Shown: piece after piece, positions 1 through 7,559 of the stretch
Position numbering within the stretch: position 1 is the first letter of the stretch
Layout of the letters: each line of letters starts with the position of its first letter
Position numbers and translations under genes: made by a program
The notes under the pieces: generated by a model
What the model was told of the DNA's origin: nothing
The model's database searches: none
Seen by the model: only the letters and a program-made list of their open reading frames with translations
Source of the DNA: Longimicrobiaceae bacterium
Lineage (GTDB): Bacteria > Gemmatimonadota > Gemmatimonadetes > Longimicrobiales > Longimicrobiaceae
Direction: 5' to 3'
DNA: 37,847 bases
Assembly: GCA_035936415.1 (NCBI GenBank)
Contig: DASYWD010000353.1
Span: 1 to 37,847 of the forward strand

Positions 1-78
1 GTCGTGCCCGGCCCCCCGCAGCGCCTCCGCCGCCGCGCTCCCCACGTACCCCGTCGCTCCCGTCAGCAGCACCCTCAT
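1..78 (-). CDS. NAD-dependent epimerase/dehydratase (SDR), N-terminal fragment
   Basis: The first 26 residues of a leftward gene that runs off the window edge. Translation from the ATG at 76-78 begins MRVLLTGATGYVGSAAAEAL, the first beta-strand and the TGxxGxxG dinucleotide-binding loop of extended or atypical short-chain dehydrogenases (NAD-dependent epimerase/dehydratase, NmrA-like or UDP-sugar epimerase types). A GGAGGG-like ribosome site precedes the start. The substrate cannot be told from this fragment. It diverges from the TetR gene at 265, and the palindromic operator at 197-212 lies between them, so it may belong to the same regulon. Confidence 0.8.
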   Translation of the reverse strand, partial: MRVLLTGATGYVGSAAAEALRGAGHD

Positions 79-166
79 CCGGTCCCTCCGCGCAGGTCGT
101 CCGTGTCCGTGATCGCCAGTGGACGCCGTGCAGGAAGCGCGCTACGGCCGGCGTGGAACGAGACGC

Positions 167-195
167 TTGACCCGGACGGGGCGCGGGCGCAGAAT
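167..195 (+). promoter_or_regulatory. Likely sigma-70 promoter of the TetR gene at 265
   Basis: A -35-like TTGACC at 167-172 is followed by a 17-bp spacer and a -10-like CAGAAT at 190-195. The operator palindrome starts two bases after the -10, where a bound repressor would block initiation. This is a sequence match only, with no transcript data. Confidence 0.5.
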
Positions 196-196
196 A

Positions 197-212
197 GAGA
201 CCGATCGGTCTC
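197..212. promoter_or_regulatory. TetR/NemR-type operator, copy 1
   Basis: GAGACCGATCGGTCTC is a perfect 16-bp palindrome. It resembles the NemR box family (AGACC-N4-GGTCT). It lies just downstream of the predicted -10 of the TetR gene and upstream of the divergent epimerase, consistent with autorepression. A second copy, differing at one central base, occurs at 890-905. Confidence 0.8.
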
Positions 213-264
213 CAGCCGGTGGAGGCCCCTTCACACCTGAGCGAGCGGGCCACGGACGAGAGCC

Positions 265-858
265 ATGCGAAACGGCGAGCAGACGCGCGAGAACATCGTC
301 CGGCAGGCGGCGGGGCTCTTCAACCGGCAGGGGTTCGCCGGGGCCTCCATGTCGGACATCATGGCGGCGACGGGGCTCCAGAAGGGGGGCATCTACCGGC
401 ACTTCGAGAGCAAGGAGGCGCTGGCGCTGGAAGCGTTCGACTACGCGGTGGACGCGATGGGGGGCCGATTCGCCGCGGCCATGGCGGAGCGGGCCCACGC
501 GGTGGACCGGCTGCACGCGATCGTGGGCGTGTTCGCGCACATCCCCGAGGACCCGCCGGTCCCCGGGGGCTGCCCCATGATGAACGCCATGATCGACTCG
601 GACGACGGCAACCCGCAGCTCCGCGACCGGGCGCGCCGGGCCATGGACGGGCTGCGGGGGCTGATCGCACGCACCGTCGCGGAGGGGACCGCGCGCGGCG
701 AGGTCCGGCCCGGCACCGACGGCGACGCCCTGGCGACGGTACTGCTGGCGACGATGGAGGGCGCCGTGGCGCTGTCGCAGGCGTACGGCGATCCGGCGCA
801 CGTGCGGCGCGCGCGGGAGCACCTGGAGCGGTACCTGGACGGGAGCGTCCGCGCCTGA
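265..858 (+). CDS. TetR/AcrR-family transcriptional repressor, NemR-like
   Basis: A 197-residue TetR-family repressor. The N-terminal helix-turn-helix spans about residues 10-50, with MSDIMAATGLQKGGIYRHFE as the recognition region. The ligand domain holds a single notable cysteine, C103, in GGCPMMN. This matches the position of the GC(P/L)xxN motif in NemR-type regulators, where that cysteine senses electrophiles or reactive chlorine. Redox or electrophile sensing here is therefore an inference. The gene lies between two matching palindromes (197-212 and 890-905), so it most likely represses itself, the flavoenzyme at 925 and perhaps the divergent epimerase. An imperfect hairpin plus T7 tract ends the gene. 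Confidence 0.9.
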   Translation: MRNGEQTRENIVRQAAGLFNRQGFAGASMSDIMAATGLQKGGIYRHFESKEALALEAFDYAVDAMGGRFAAAMAERAHAVDRLHAIVGVFAHIPEDPPVPGGCPMMNAMIDSDDGNPQLRDRARRAMDGLRGLIARTVAEGTARGEVRPGTDGDALATVLLATMEGAVALSQAYGDPAHVRRAREHLERYLDGSVRA

Positions 859-880
859 CGGCGGGGCGCTCTCTTTTTTT
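843..880 (+). terminator. Intrinsic terminator overlapping the TetR stop codon
   Basis: GAGCG at 843-847 pairs with CGCTC at 867-871, with further imperfect pairing inside, and a run of seven T follows at 874-880. It overlaps the last codons of the TetR gene, so the following flavoenzyme gene needs its own promoter, next to operator copy 2. Confidence 0.55.
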
Positions 881-889
881 GCCCACCAT

Positions 890-905
890 GAGACCGAACG
901 GTCTC
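890..905. promoter_or_regulatory. TetR/NemR-type operator, copy 2
   Basis: GAGACCGAACGGTCTC has the same two 7-bp arms (GAGACCG/CGGTCTC) as the site at 197-212, with AA instead of AT in the centre. It lies 19 bp before the start codon of the flavoenzyme gene, making that gene the probable target of the upstream TetR repressor. Confidence 0.8.
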
Positions 906-924
906 TTCGACACGGGAGGGGGCG

Positions 925-2376
925 ATGGAAGCGAGGGTCTACGACGCCGTCGTGATCGGCGGGGGGCCGGGCGGGTACACGGCCGCGATCCGACTGGCCC
1001 AGCTCGGAAAGAGCGTGCTGTGCGTGGAGAGGGAGAGCCTGGGCGGCGTCTGCCTGAACTGGGGGTGCATCCCCAGCAAGGCGCTGATCTCGGCGGCCGG
1101 GCTGGTGGAGCGGATCCGCGAGGCGGAGACGATGGGGATCCGGGTCGGCGCGCCGGAGGTGGACTTCGCCCGCACCCAGGCGTGGAAGGACGGCATCGTG
1201 GCGCGGCTCACCGGGAGCGTGGCGACGCTGATCCGCGGCAACGGCGGCGAGGTGGCGCCCGGCACGGCGCGCCTGGTCGGCCCGAGCACGGTGGAGGTGC
1301 GGACCGCGGACGGCGCGGTGGAGCGTTACGAGGCACGCGACGCCGTCGTGGTGGCGACGGGGGCGCGGCTGGCCTCCATCCCCGGCTTCGAGGCGGACGG
1401 GGAGCGGATCATCACGGCGCGCGAGGCGGTCTCGCTCGGGGAGGTGCCGCGCTCGCTGGTGGTGATCGGGGGCGGGGTCATCGGGATGGAGCTGGGGATG
1501 ATGTACCAGAGGCTGGGGACGAGCGTGGCGGTGGTGGAGGTCACGGAGGGGCTCCTCCCCGGGGTGGACGCCGACCTGGTGCGAGTGGTGGAGCGCCGGT
1601 TCCGGCGCCGGGGCGGCGAGGTCCTGACGGGCGCCCGCGCGCTCGGGTGGGAGCCGCGGGACGGCGCGGCGGCGGTGACGGTGGAGCACGGCGGCGGGAC
1701 GCGGGTGCTGGAGGCGGAGCGGGTCCTCGTTTCCGTGGGCTTCCAGCCGAACGTCCGCGGACTGGGGCTGGAGGAGGTGGGGGTGCGGCTGGATGCGCGC
1801 GGCCACGTGGCGACCGACGACCGGATGCGCAGCTCCGTCCCGGGGATCTACGCCGTGGGCGACGTGGCCGGCGGTCCGTACCTGGCGCACAAGGCCTTTC
1901 GCGAAGCGGAGGTCGCCGCCGAGGTGATCGCCGGCCGGAACGTGCGACGCGACGTCTACGCGCTCCCCGCCGCCATCTTCACGGACCCGGAGATCGCGGT
2001 GGTGGGGATGACGGAGGCGGAGGCGCGGCGAGAGGGGCGCGTCGTAAAGGTGGGGAGGTTCCCCTTCGCCGCGTCCGGCCGGGCGATGTCGCTGGGCGAC
2101 ACGGACGGCTTCGTGAAGGTGGTCGCGGACGAGGAGCGGCTGCTGGGGGTGGGGATCGTCGGGCCGGAGGCGAGCGAGCTGGTCGCCGAGGCCGCCTTCG
2201 CCCTGGAGATGGTGGCCGCGGCCGAGGACGTGGCGCTCACCATCCACCCGCACCCCACCCTTTCCGAGGGGGTCATGGAGGCGTTCAAGCACGCGCTCGG
2301 CGAGGCGGTCCACGTGATGAACCGGCGCCCGGCCAGGCGGGCGGACGCGCCGGCTCTCGTGGGCATGGGCGCCTGA
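925..2376 (+). CDS. lpdA: Dihydrolipoyl dehydrogenase-type flavoprotein disulfide reductase
   Basis: A 483-residue class I pyridine nucleotide-disulfide oxidoreductase. The FAD-binding GGGPGG is at residues 12-17, the redox disulfide at C43 and C48 (GGVCLNWGCIPSK), a second NAD(P)-binding glycine motif (IGGGVIGMELG) near residue 180, and the C-terminal dimerisation domain carries the active-site HPHPTLSE near residue 440. Length and motifs fit dihydrolipoamide dehydrogenase, the E3 subunit that reoxidises dihydrolipoamide with NAD. No E1 or E2 gene is adjacent. It appears instead to be controlled by the NemR-like repressor through the operator at 890-905, so a detoxification or stress reductase role is possible. 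The ATG at 925 follows a GGGAGGGGG ribosome site. Confidence 0.88.
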   Translation: MEARVYDAVVIGGGPGGYTAAIRLAQLGKSVLCVERESLGGVCLNWGCIPSKALISAAGLVERIREAETMGIRVGAPEVDFARTQAWKDGIVARLTGSVATLIRGNGGEVAPGTARLVGPSTVEVRTADGAVERYEARDAVVVATGARLASIPGFEADGERIITAREAVSLGEVPRSLVVIGGGVIGMELGMMYQRLGTSVAVVEVTEGLLPGVDADLVRVVERRFRRRGGEVLTGARALGWEPRDGAAAVTVEHGGGTRVLEAERVLVSVGFQPNVRGLGLEEVGVRLDARGHVATDDRMRSSVPGIYAVGDVAGGPYLAHKAFREAEVAAEVIAGRNVRRDVYALPAAIFTDPEIAVVGMTEAEARREGRVVKVGRFPFAASGRAMSLGDTDGFVKVVADEERLLGVGIVGPEASELVAEAAFALEMVAAAEDVALTIHPHPTLSEGVMEAFKHALGEAVHVMNRRPARRADAPALVGMGA

Positions 2377-2419
2377 GAAAGCCCGCGGCTCCCCGATCCT
2401 CCCGGAGCGCGACGGCGGA

Positions 2420-2448
2420 GGGGGTGCCCGGGAATCCCGGACACCCCC
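2420..2448. terminator. Convergent-gene hairpin terminator
   Basis: GGGGGTG (2420-2426) pairs with CACCCCC (2442-2448), and CCGGG (2428-2432) pairs with CCCGG (2436-2440), with a one-base mismatch between and a 3-nt loop. It lies between the converging flavoenzyme and DUF3072 genes. No T tract follows. Confidence 0.5.
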
Positions 2449-2474
2449 TCGCTCATGGTCCCGACGGGCGGGCC

Positions 2475-2699
2475 TCAGCGGTCCGAGCCGCGCCCCGTCC
2501 GCTCCTGCAGCTCGTCGATCTTCTTGGACGCCTCCGCCTTGGTGAGGTTGTCGTCCACCTCTTCCCCCGCCTCCTCGGCCAGGGTGTGCAGGTAGGAGCG
2601 CTGGGCGCCCGTCATCTGCTCGTCCCCGGTGGTCCAGTTGTCCGGGTCCTTGATGGTGTTGCTCTGCTCGGCCTGGTCCTGCGTGCGCTTGTCGGTCAT
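2475..2699 (-). CDS. DUF3072 domain protein
   Basis: A 74-residue acidic, soluble protein with no signal peptide or membrane segment. The C-terminal half, from MTGAQRSYLHTLAEEAGEE to the KAEASKKIDELQ helix, matches the DUF3072 pattern, a short SAP/Rho_N-like helical module of unknown function. I start at MTDKRT (ATG 2697-2699) rather than 57 bases upstream, because the extra residues (MVAPDRVSAIATTRAGNHI) do not fit the family and would run over the inverted repeat at 2729-2752. Confidence 0.8.
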   Translation of the reverse strand: MTDKRTQDQAEQSNTIKDPDNWTTGDEQMTGAQRSYLHTLAEEAGEEVDDNLTKAEASKKIDELQERTGRGSDR

Positions 2700-2728
2700 G
2701 ATATGGTTTCCCGCTCTGGTGGTTGCGA

Positions 2729-2752
2729 TTGCACTAACCCTATCGGGTGCAA
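2729..2752. promoter_or_regulatory. Inverted repeat upstream of the DUF3072 gene
   Basis: TTGCAC (2729-2734) and GTGCAA (2747-2752) form an inverted repeat with a 12-bp spacer, 30 bp upstream of the leftward DUF3072 start. On the minus strand the outer arm also reads as a -35-like TTGCAC. It may be an operator or part of the promoter; no regulator can be assigned. Confidence 0.35.
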
Positions 2753-2790
2753 CCACTTACTGCATGATCCGTACCAAACAAAAACCGAAA

Positions 2791-2827
2791 ACGGGAGCCC
2801 CCGGGGGTCTCCGCCCCGGGGGCCCGT
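2791..2827 (-). terminator. Leftward intrinsic terminator with no obvious gene upstream
   Basis: GCCCCCGGGG (2797-2806) pairs perfectly with CCCCGGGGGC (2814-2823), extended by ACGG/CCGT outside a small bulge. Read leftward, the stem is followed by TTTTCGGTTTTTGTTTGG. That is a strong stem plus a T-rich tail, and it points towards the DUF3072 gene. The only annotated leftward gene here begins downstream of it, so it may end a short unannotated leftward RNA or set up attenuation. Confidence 0.6.
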
Positions 2828-2960
2828 TGCGCCCCATCGGGGCGGAGCACATTCTTCGAAGCAGACATCCTTGCGACCGGAGTCCAGCCACCTCCGTGCC
2901 ATCCCGCGCACCGGGGGGCTCCGGCGCCCCTCCTGCCACCCTGCTCTCGGAAAAGGAGCC

Positions 2961-3515
2961 ATGAGGCCACTCCTCGTCATTGCCTGCATCGTCCTGGTCT
3001 CCGCCTGCGCCTCCACTGCGGCCGGCACCGGGGAGACCGGCGTCGTCCGCTCCACCACGACCGTTTCCGGCTCCACGGGGACGGTGATTCTGGAGTCGTA
3101 CAGCGACCGGGGGGGAGCGGCGTTCGTCGTCCCGGCGGAGGTGGACCGGGTGTGGGCGGCGCTGCCGGCCGTGTACAACCAGCTGGGGATCCCCATGGGG
3201 ACGTCCGTCCCGGCGACCCGCACCTACGGCAACACCAGCCTGCAGCTGGGCCGCACCCTCGCTGGGAAGCCGGTGTCCGCCTGGCTCAACTGCGGGGAGG
3301 GGCCCTTCGGCGCGCCGCTGGCGAACAGCTACCGGGTCGTCGCCTCGATCGTCACCACCCTTGCCCCTGGCGCGAACGGACAGACCCAGCTGAGGACGAT
3401 GGTGAACGCTACGGCCACGAACCGCGGCGTGAGCGGGGCTCCCGTGAACTGCGGAACGACGGGAGCACTGGAGACGCTGATTGCGGAGCGGGTGCGGCAG
3501 ATCGTCGGCTCCTGA
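2961..3515 (+). CDS. Predicted outer-membrane or periplasmic lipoprotein
   Basis: A 184-residue protein with a short lipoprotein signal: MRPLLVIACIVLVSAC, with lipobox VSAC and acylated C16. A threonine/serine-rich linker follows, then a globular domain of about 130 residues that starts at the FVVPAEVDRVWAALPAVYNQ stretch. I do not recognise the domain; its opening resembles proteins of unknown function in this phylum. Two cysteines (in WLNCGEG and PVNCGTT) could form a disulfide. The ATG at 2961 has a good AAGGAG ribosome site and is the only start that gives a clean signal peptide. The hairpin at 3577-3605 ends the transcript. Confidence 0.8.
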   Translation: MRPLLVIACIVLVSACASTAAGTGETGVVRSTTTVSGSTGTVILESYSDRGGAAFVVPAEVDRVWAALPAVYNQLGIPMGTSVPATRTYGNTSLQLGRTLAGKPVSAWLNCGEGPFGAPLANSYRVVASIVTTLAPGANGQTQLRTMVNATATNRGVSGAPVNCGTTGALETLIAERVRQIVGS

Positions 3516-3576
3516 CGGACCGGCCGGCGCCGGCACCGGCCGTTCCGGTCCTTCGCGCCTTCGAGGGCCAAAACAA

Positions 3577-3605
3577 GGGGAGGAGCCCGGGCAGGGCTCC
3601 TCCCC
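3577..3605. terminator. Bidirectional intrinsic terminator
   Basis: A perfect 12-bp stem, GGGGAGGAGCCC (3577-3588) with GGGCTCCTCCCC (3594-3605), and a 5-nt loop. On the minus strand it is followed by TTGTTTTGG, so it probably ends the leftward M1 peptidase transcript and also stops read-through from the rightward lipoprotein gene. Confidence 0.75.
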
Positions 3606-3665
3606 TCGGCCTATCCGGCACCTGCGCGCCTCAGCCGCCGCCGCGACGCTCCTCCGGTGGGCCGC

Positions 3666-5684
3666 TCAGCGACTCCTCGTCCACATCTGGTTCTCCCGGT
3701 CGATGTCGGCGAAGGCCCGCTCCGGGTCGATCTCCACCCGGACGACGGAGGCGGCGTCGCGCACCGGGACCGTGTGCCGCCGCGCCCCGTTCAGCCACAC
3801 CTCCACGGGCACCTCGACCCGCTCCGTGCGTCCGTCCGCGCGCGTGATCGCGAGCCGCGCGGGCATGGGGGCGAGCCCCAGGTCGACCACGTCAACCTCC
3901 ATCCGGTCGCCGGTGACCCGCACCTCGCCGATGGCCTGGTCCAGCGTCCAGGTCTCGTACCACCAGGTGCGCCAGAACCAGTCCAGGTCGCGCCCGGCCA
4001 CGTCCTCGAAGGTGTTGAAAAGGTCGTACGGCTGCGGGTGCCGGTTGATCCACCGCCGGCCGTACTCGCGGTAGGCGCGGTGGAAGGTCTCCTCGCCGAG
4101 GAGCGCGCGGAGCATCGCCAGGTTGGTCGCCATCTTGGGGTAGCTGGCGATGGCGTACGCCCGCGTCTCCACCGGGTACCGGTCGCCGTGGCGCATCAGC
4201 TCCACCTCGCCGCCCACGTCCTCGCCCCCGCGCCGGGCCAGCGCCAGGTACTGGTCGCGGGCAATGGTCTCCAGGTCGTAGCCGTCGAAGAACTCGCGCA
4301 TCGCCTGGGCCTGGTTGAAGCGCGTCAGCCCCTCGTCCTGCCAGGTGTAGCGCTTCTCGTCCGAGCCCACCTGCATGGGGAACCACATGTGCGCGATCTC
4401 GTGCACCGTCACCGAGTACAGCGAGAGCGTGTCGCGCCGGCCGCCGATGCACGTCATCATCGGGTACTCCATCCCCCCGCACGAGGTGGGGCCGTCCATG
4501 GCGGTCATGTGCGGGTACGGGTACGGCCACAGGTAGCGCGACAGGAACTCCACCGAGTGCTGCGAGAAGCGCGCGGACCGGTCCCACGCCCACTGCACCC
4601 GCTCGGGACGGTAGAAGGTGTGGATCGCGGCCGTGTCGGCGCGGCCGTCGCCGTTGGCGTCGCCGACCACGGCGGCGGTGGCGTCCCACAGGTAGCGCGG
4701 CGAGGCCCCCCAGGCGAAGTCGCGGACGTCGCGGGCGCTGAACCGCCAGGTGAGCTTCCCGTTCCGGGAGGTGCGGGTGGCCCGCCCCGCCCCGCGGTCG
4801 TCCGCCGTCACCACGTGCACGATCCCGCGGTCCCGCAGCGCCGCGTCCAGGCGCTGCCGGGTCTCCGGCGTGAGCACCTCCTCCGGGTTCTGGAGCGTCC
4901 CGGTGGCGCCCACCAGCCACCCCTCCGGCACGGTGAGCGACACGTCGTAGTCCGCGTATCCCATGTAGAACTCGGCGTTCCCCATGTACGGGTCCGCCTG
5001 CCACCCGGAGACGTCGTCGTACACCGCGACGTGCGGATACCAGTAGGCGACGAAGTACACCTCGCCGTCCGTCCCCGTGCGCGGCGCGCCGTCCGGCGGG
5101 ACCACGTAGCTCCAGGTGAAGCCCAGCTCCGCGGTTCCTCCGGCGGGGAGCGGCTGCGGGAGGCGGATCCACGCCACGGTGCCGTCGACCGTGTACGCCG
5201 GCGTGCCCAGGGTGTCGAGCGCCGGCACCGCGTTCAGCGTGCGCCCCTGCGCGACCACCCGCGAAAGCTCCATCCCCCCGGTAACCGGGACCTTCTCGTT
5301 CCGGATGGCGTCCGGGGCGAAGAGGTTGGGGTGCAGGTGCACCGCGATCGTCCGCAGCTCGTCCGGGGAGCGGTTGTGGTACCGCACCGTCCCCATGCCG
5401 GAGAGCCGGCGGGTGGCCGGGTCCAGCTCGGCCGAAAGACGGTACTGCGCGTGCTGCGTCCAGTACCCGGGACCGGGGCGTCCGGTGCGGGTGCGGGTCC
5501 CCCGCTCCACCGCGCGGACGAACTCCGGCGTCTCCAGGACGGGGTACGGACGGGGGCGCGCGGCGGCCTCGGCGGCGGGCGCGGGCCGCGCCTGCGCCTG
5601 GACGGGGGCGCCCTCCGCCCCGAGCGCCAGCGCGAGCGCGGCGGCCAGGAGACGGGGGAGAGGGATCGGACTGGAAAGGGTCAT
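3666..5684 (-). CDS. Secreted M1-family zinc aminopeptidase
   Basis: A 672-residue metallopeptidase. An N-terminal signal peptide (hydrophobic LLAAALALALGAEG, cut near VQAQA) sends it out of the cytoplasm. The beta-rich N-terminal domain is followed by the catalytic domain, with the exopeptidase motif GGMEYP (equivalent to GAMEN) near residue 402 and the zinc site HEIAH near residue 425. The third zinc ligand is the downstream Glu in TWQDEGLTRF. This arrangement is typical of M1 aminopeptidases, which trim N-terminal residues from peptides. No C-terminal ARM-type domain is evident. I start at ATG 5682-5684 because GGAGGAT precedes it; the 15 residues upstream lack a ribosome site. It probably feeds peptides to the cell from the periplasm. 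Confidence 0.9.
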   Translation of the reverse strand: MTLSSPIPLPRLLAAALALALGAEGAPVQAQARPAPAAEAAARPRPYPVLETPEFVRAVERGTRTRTGRPGPGYWTQHAQYRLSAELDPATRRLSGMGTVRYHNRSPDELRTIAVHLHPNLFAPDAIRNEKVPVTGGMELSRVVAQGRTLNAVPALDTLGTPAYTVDGTVAWIRLPQPLPAGGTAELGFTWSYVVPPDGAPRTGTDGEVYFVAYWYPHVAVYDDVSGWQADPYMGNAEFYMGYADYDVSLTVPEGWLVGATGTLQNPEEVLTPETRQRLDAALRDRGIVHVVTADDRGAGRATRTSRNGKLTWRFSARDVRDFAWGASPRYLWDATAAVVGDANGDGRADTAAIHTFYRPERVQWAWDRSARFSQHSVEFLSRYLWPYPYPHMTAMDGPTSCGGMEYPMMTCIGGRRDTLSLYSVTVHEIAHMWFPMQVGSDEKRYTWQDEGLTRFNQAQAMREFFDGYDLETIARDQYLALARRGGEDVGGEVELMRHGDRYPVETRAYAIASYPKMATNLAMLRALLGEETFHRAYREYGRRWINRHPQPYDLFNTFEDVAGRDLDWFWRTWWYETWTLDQAIGEVRVTGDRMEVDVVDLGLAPMPARLAITRADGRTERVEVPVEVWLNGARRHTVPVRDAASVVRVEIDPERAFADIDRENQMWTRSR

Positions 5685-5822
5685 TCGCGTAGATCCTCCG
5701 CTCGGTTGCGGGAACAAAAGACGCGGCAATCTACAGCGGAGGTGCCGGCGGGGCCATGCGGAGCGGGAGCGTGCCGGGGTCGCGGGAGGGAGGGAGCGCC
5801 CGGGGAGGAGCCGGAGGGGGGA

Positions 5823-6332
5823 CTACGGGCGGGCGCCGTTCCCTTCCGGCTCGAAGACGACGCGCGCGGGGACGCCCACCGGCTCCCACCCCTCGCGCGG
5901 GATCGCCATGCCGATGCCGGCCCCGGCCGCGGCGCCGCCGCCGGCGAAGATGGGGATGACGAGCCACGCGCCCGGCGCGGCCCCCTCCTCCCGCTCCGTC
6001 CGCCAGAAGGTGTACGCCCCCAGCGCCGCCCCGGCGAGCCCGCCCACGATCGTGCCCCGGTGGATCATGGAGCCGACCCGCCCGCGGCTCAGCTGCAGCC
6101 GCGTGAGAGAGGCCTGGTCCAGCGCCAGCGGGCGCCCCCACCGGCGGGTGACCGGGTCGATGATGACGGTGGTGGAGTCCGCGAAGATGATGCGGCCCAC
6201 GATCCAGGTGCGGGTCAGCTCGGGGGCCATCAGGCGGATGCGCGCCCCCACCACCACGGGGGCGGAGTCCTGCGCCGCGGCGGGTGCGGCCAGGAGGAGG
6301 AGCGCGAGGAGCAGGGGCGTCGTGCTGGGCAT
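5823..6332 (-). CDS. Hypothetical exported protein with glycine-zipper segment
   Basis: A 169-residue protein of unknown function. A signal peptide (LLLALLLLAAPAAAQ) is followed by a small beta-rich domain (VVVGARIRLMAPEL onwards, with VGRIIFADSTTVII). Two hydrophobic glycine/alanine-rich stretches come next (GTIVGGLAGAALGAYTF and IFAGGGAAAGAGIGMAI), of the kind seen in glycine-zipper membrane-inserting proteins. It starts 33 bp after the aminotransferase stops and is probably co-transcribed with it, but no functional link is evident. AGGGA precedes the ATG. Confidence 0.7.
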   Translation of the reverse strand: MPSTTPLLLALLLLAAPAAAQDSAPVVVGARIRLMAPELTRTWIVGRIIFADSTTVIIDPVTRRWGRPLALDQASLTRLQLSRGRVGSMIHRGTIVGGLAGAALGAYTFWRTEREEGAAPGAWLVIPIFAGGGAAAGAGIGMAIPREGWEPVGVPARVVFEPEGNGARP

Positions 6333-6365
6333 GTCCGGTTTCCCTGGTGCGGACGGCGCGGGCGG

Positions 6366-7559
6366 CTAGGCGACGAGCTTCCGGAGGCGCTCCACCGCCG
6401 CGTGGAGGGTCTCGTCGCGCTTGCAGAAGCAGAAGCGGACCAGGTGCGCGCCGCTCGCCGGATCCGCGTAGAAGCTGGATCCCGGGACGCAGGCGACGCC
6501 CACCTCCCGGATCAGGTGACGCGTGAAATCCAGATCTGATGCAAAGCCGAAGCCGCTCACGTCGGTCATGACGTAGTAGGCGCCACGGGGGGTGAAGGTC
6601 CGGAACCCCACCTCCTCCAGCGCCGGGAGGAGCAGGTCGCGCCGGGCGCGGTAGTGCTCGGCCAGCTGCGCGTAGTACTCCGGCGGCAGCGAGAGCGCGT
6701 ACGCACCCGCGGCCTGGAGCGGCGCGGCGGCGCCCACCGTGAGGAAGTCGTGCACCTTGCGGATGGCGCCGGTGATGTCGGGCGGGGCGATGCACCAGCC
6801 CACCCGCCACCCGGTCACCGAGTAGGTCTTGGAGAGCGAGTTCACCACCACGGTGCGCTCGCGCATCCCCTCCAGCTGCGCCATGCAGACGTGCTCCGCG
6901 GGCGTGCCGTCCTCGTCCGGGTAGAGGATGTGCTCGTAGATCTCGTCCGTGAGGCACAGCACGTCGTGCTCGCGGCAGAGCCCGGCGATGAACTCCATCT
7001 CCTCGCGGGTGAACACCTTCCCCGACGGGTTGTTGGGGTTGCAGAGGATGATGGCGCGGGTCCGCGCGTTGAAGGCGGCCGCCAGCTCGTCGCGGTCGAA
7101 GCTCCAGTCCGGCGCCCGCAGGGAGACGTAGCGCGGCGTGGCCTGGGAGAGGATGGCGTCCGGGCCGTAGTTCTCGTAGAAGGGCTCGAAGATCACCACC
7201 TCGTCGCCGGGGTCCACCGTCGCCATCAGCGTGGCGATCATGGCCTCGGTGGACCCGCAGGTGACGGTGAGCTCCGTCTCCGGGTCCACCTCCAGCCCCA
7301 GGTACCACGCCGTCTTGCGGGCGATGGCGTCGCGGAAGTCCTTCGCCCCCCAGGTGATGGCGTACTGGTTCACGTCGGCCGCGATGGCCCTCTCCGCGGC
7401 GCGCTTCACGTCCTCGGGCGCCGGGAAGTCCGGGAACCCCTGCGACAGGTTCACGGCCCCGTGCTTCATGGCCTCGCGCGTCATCTCGCGGATGACGGAC
7501 TCGGTGAACAGGCTGGCGCGGTGCGAGACGCGCGTGCGCGCCGGGGGGGTGCCGGACAT
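6366..7559 (-). CDS. PLP-dependent aminotransferase, class I/II (kynurenine/methionine aminotransferase-like)
   Basis: A 397-residue fold-type I aminotransferase. Visible signatures are the N-terminal VNLSQGFPDFPAPED, which in this superfamily is typical of the YbdL/kynurenine-oxoglutarate aminotransferase group, NPNNPSG at 174-180, the PLP-pyridine Asp in TDEIYEH (D205), the Schiff-base lysine K244 in SLSKTYSVTGWR, and the Arg region near the C-terminus. Members move the amino group from methionine, aromatic amino acids or kynurenine to 2-oxo acids; the exact substrate cannot be told. I start at MSGTPPARTR (ATG 7557-7559) because the longer reading crosses the hairpin-rich gap upstream and has no homology-like features. 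Confidence 0.85.
   Translation of the reverse strand: MSGTPPARTRVSHRASLFTESVIREMTREAMKHGAVNLSQGFPDFPAPEDVKRAAERAIAADVNQYAITWGAKDFRDAIARKTAWYLGLEVDPETELTVTCGSTEAMIATLMATVDPGDEVVIFEPFYENYGPDAILSQATPRYVSLRAPDWSFDRDELAAAFNARTRAIILCNPNNPSGKVFTREEMEFIAGLCREHDVLCLTDEIYEHILYPDEDGTPAEHVCMAQLEGMRERTVVVNSLSKTYSVTGWRVGWCIAPPDITGAIRKVHDFLTVGAAAPLQAAGAYALSLPPEYYAQLAEHYRARRDLLLPALEEVGFRTFTPRGAYYVMTDVSGFGFASDLDFTRHLIREVGVACVPGSSFYADPASGAHLVRFCFCKRDETLHAAVERLRKLVA

Noticed and set aside
142-2313. A 723-codon open frame on the minus strand opposite the TetR and flavoenzyme genes
   Set aside because: It is a GC-rich shadow frame: Arg/His/Pro-rich, no domain, and it covers two well-supported genes and both operators.
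219-3515. A very long rightward frame reading through TetR and flavoenzyme genes into the lipoprotein
   Set aside because: Only the last 184 codons, after ATG 2961 with its own ribosome site and signal peptide, are coding. The rest is out of frame with clear genes.
3657-6539. A 960-codon rightward frame opposite the M1 peptidase gene
   Set aside because: Its product is low-complexity (Val/His/Arg/Pro) and the minus strand has a full M1 enzyme with all motifs.
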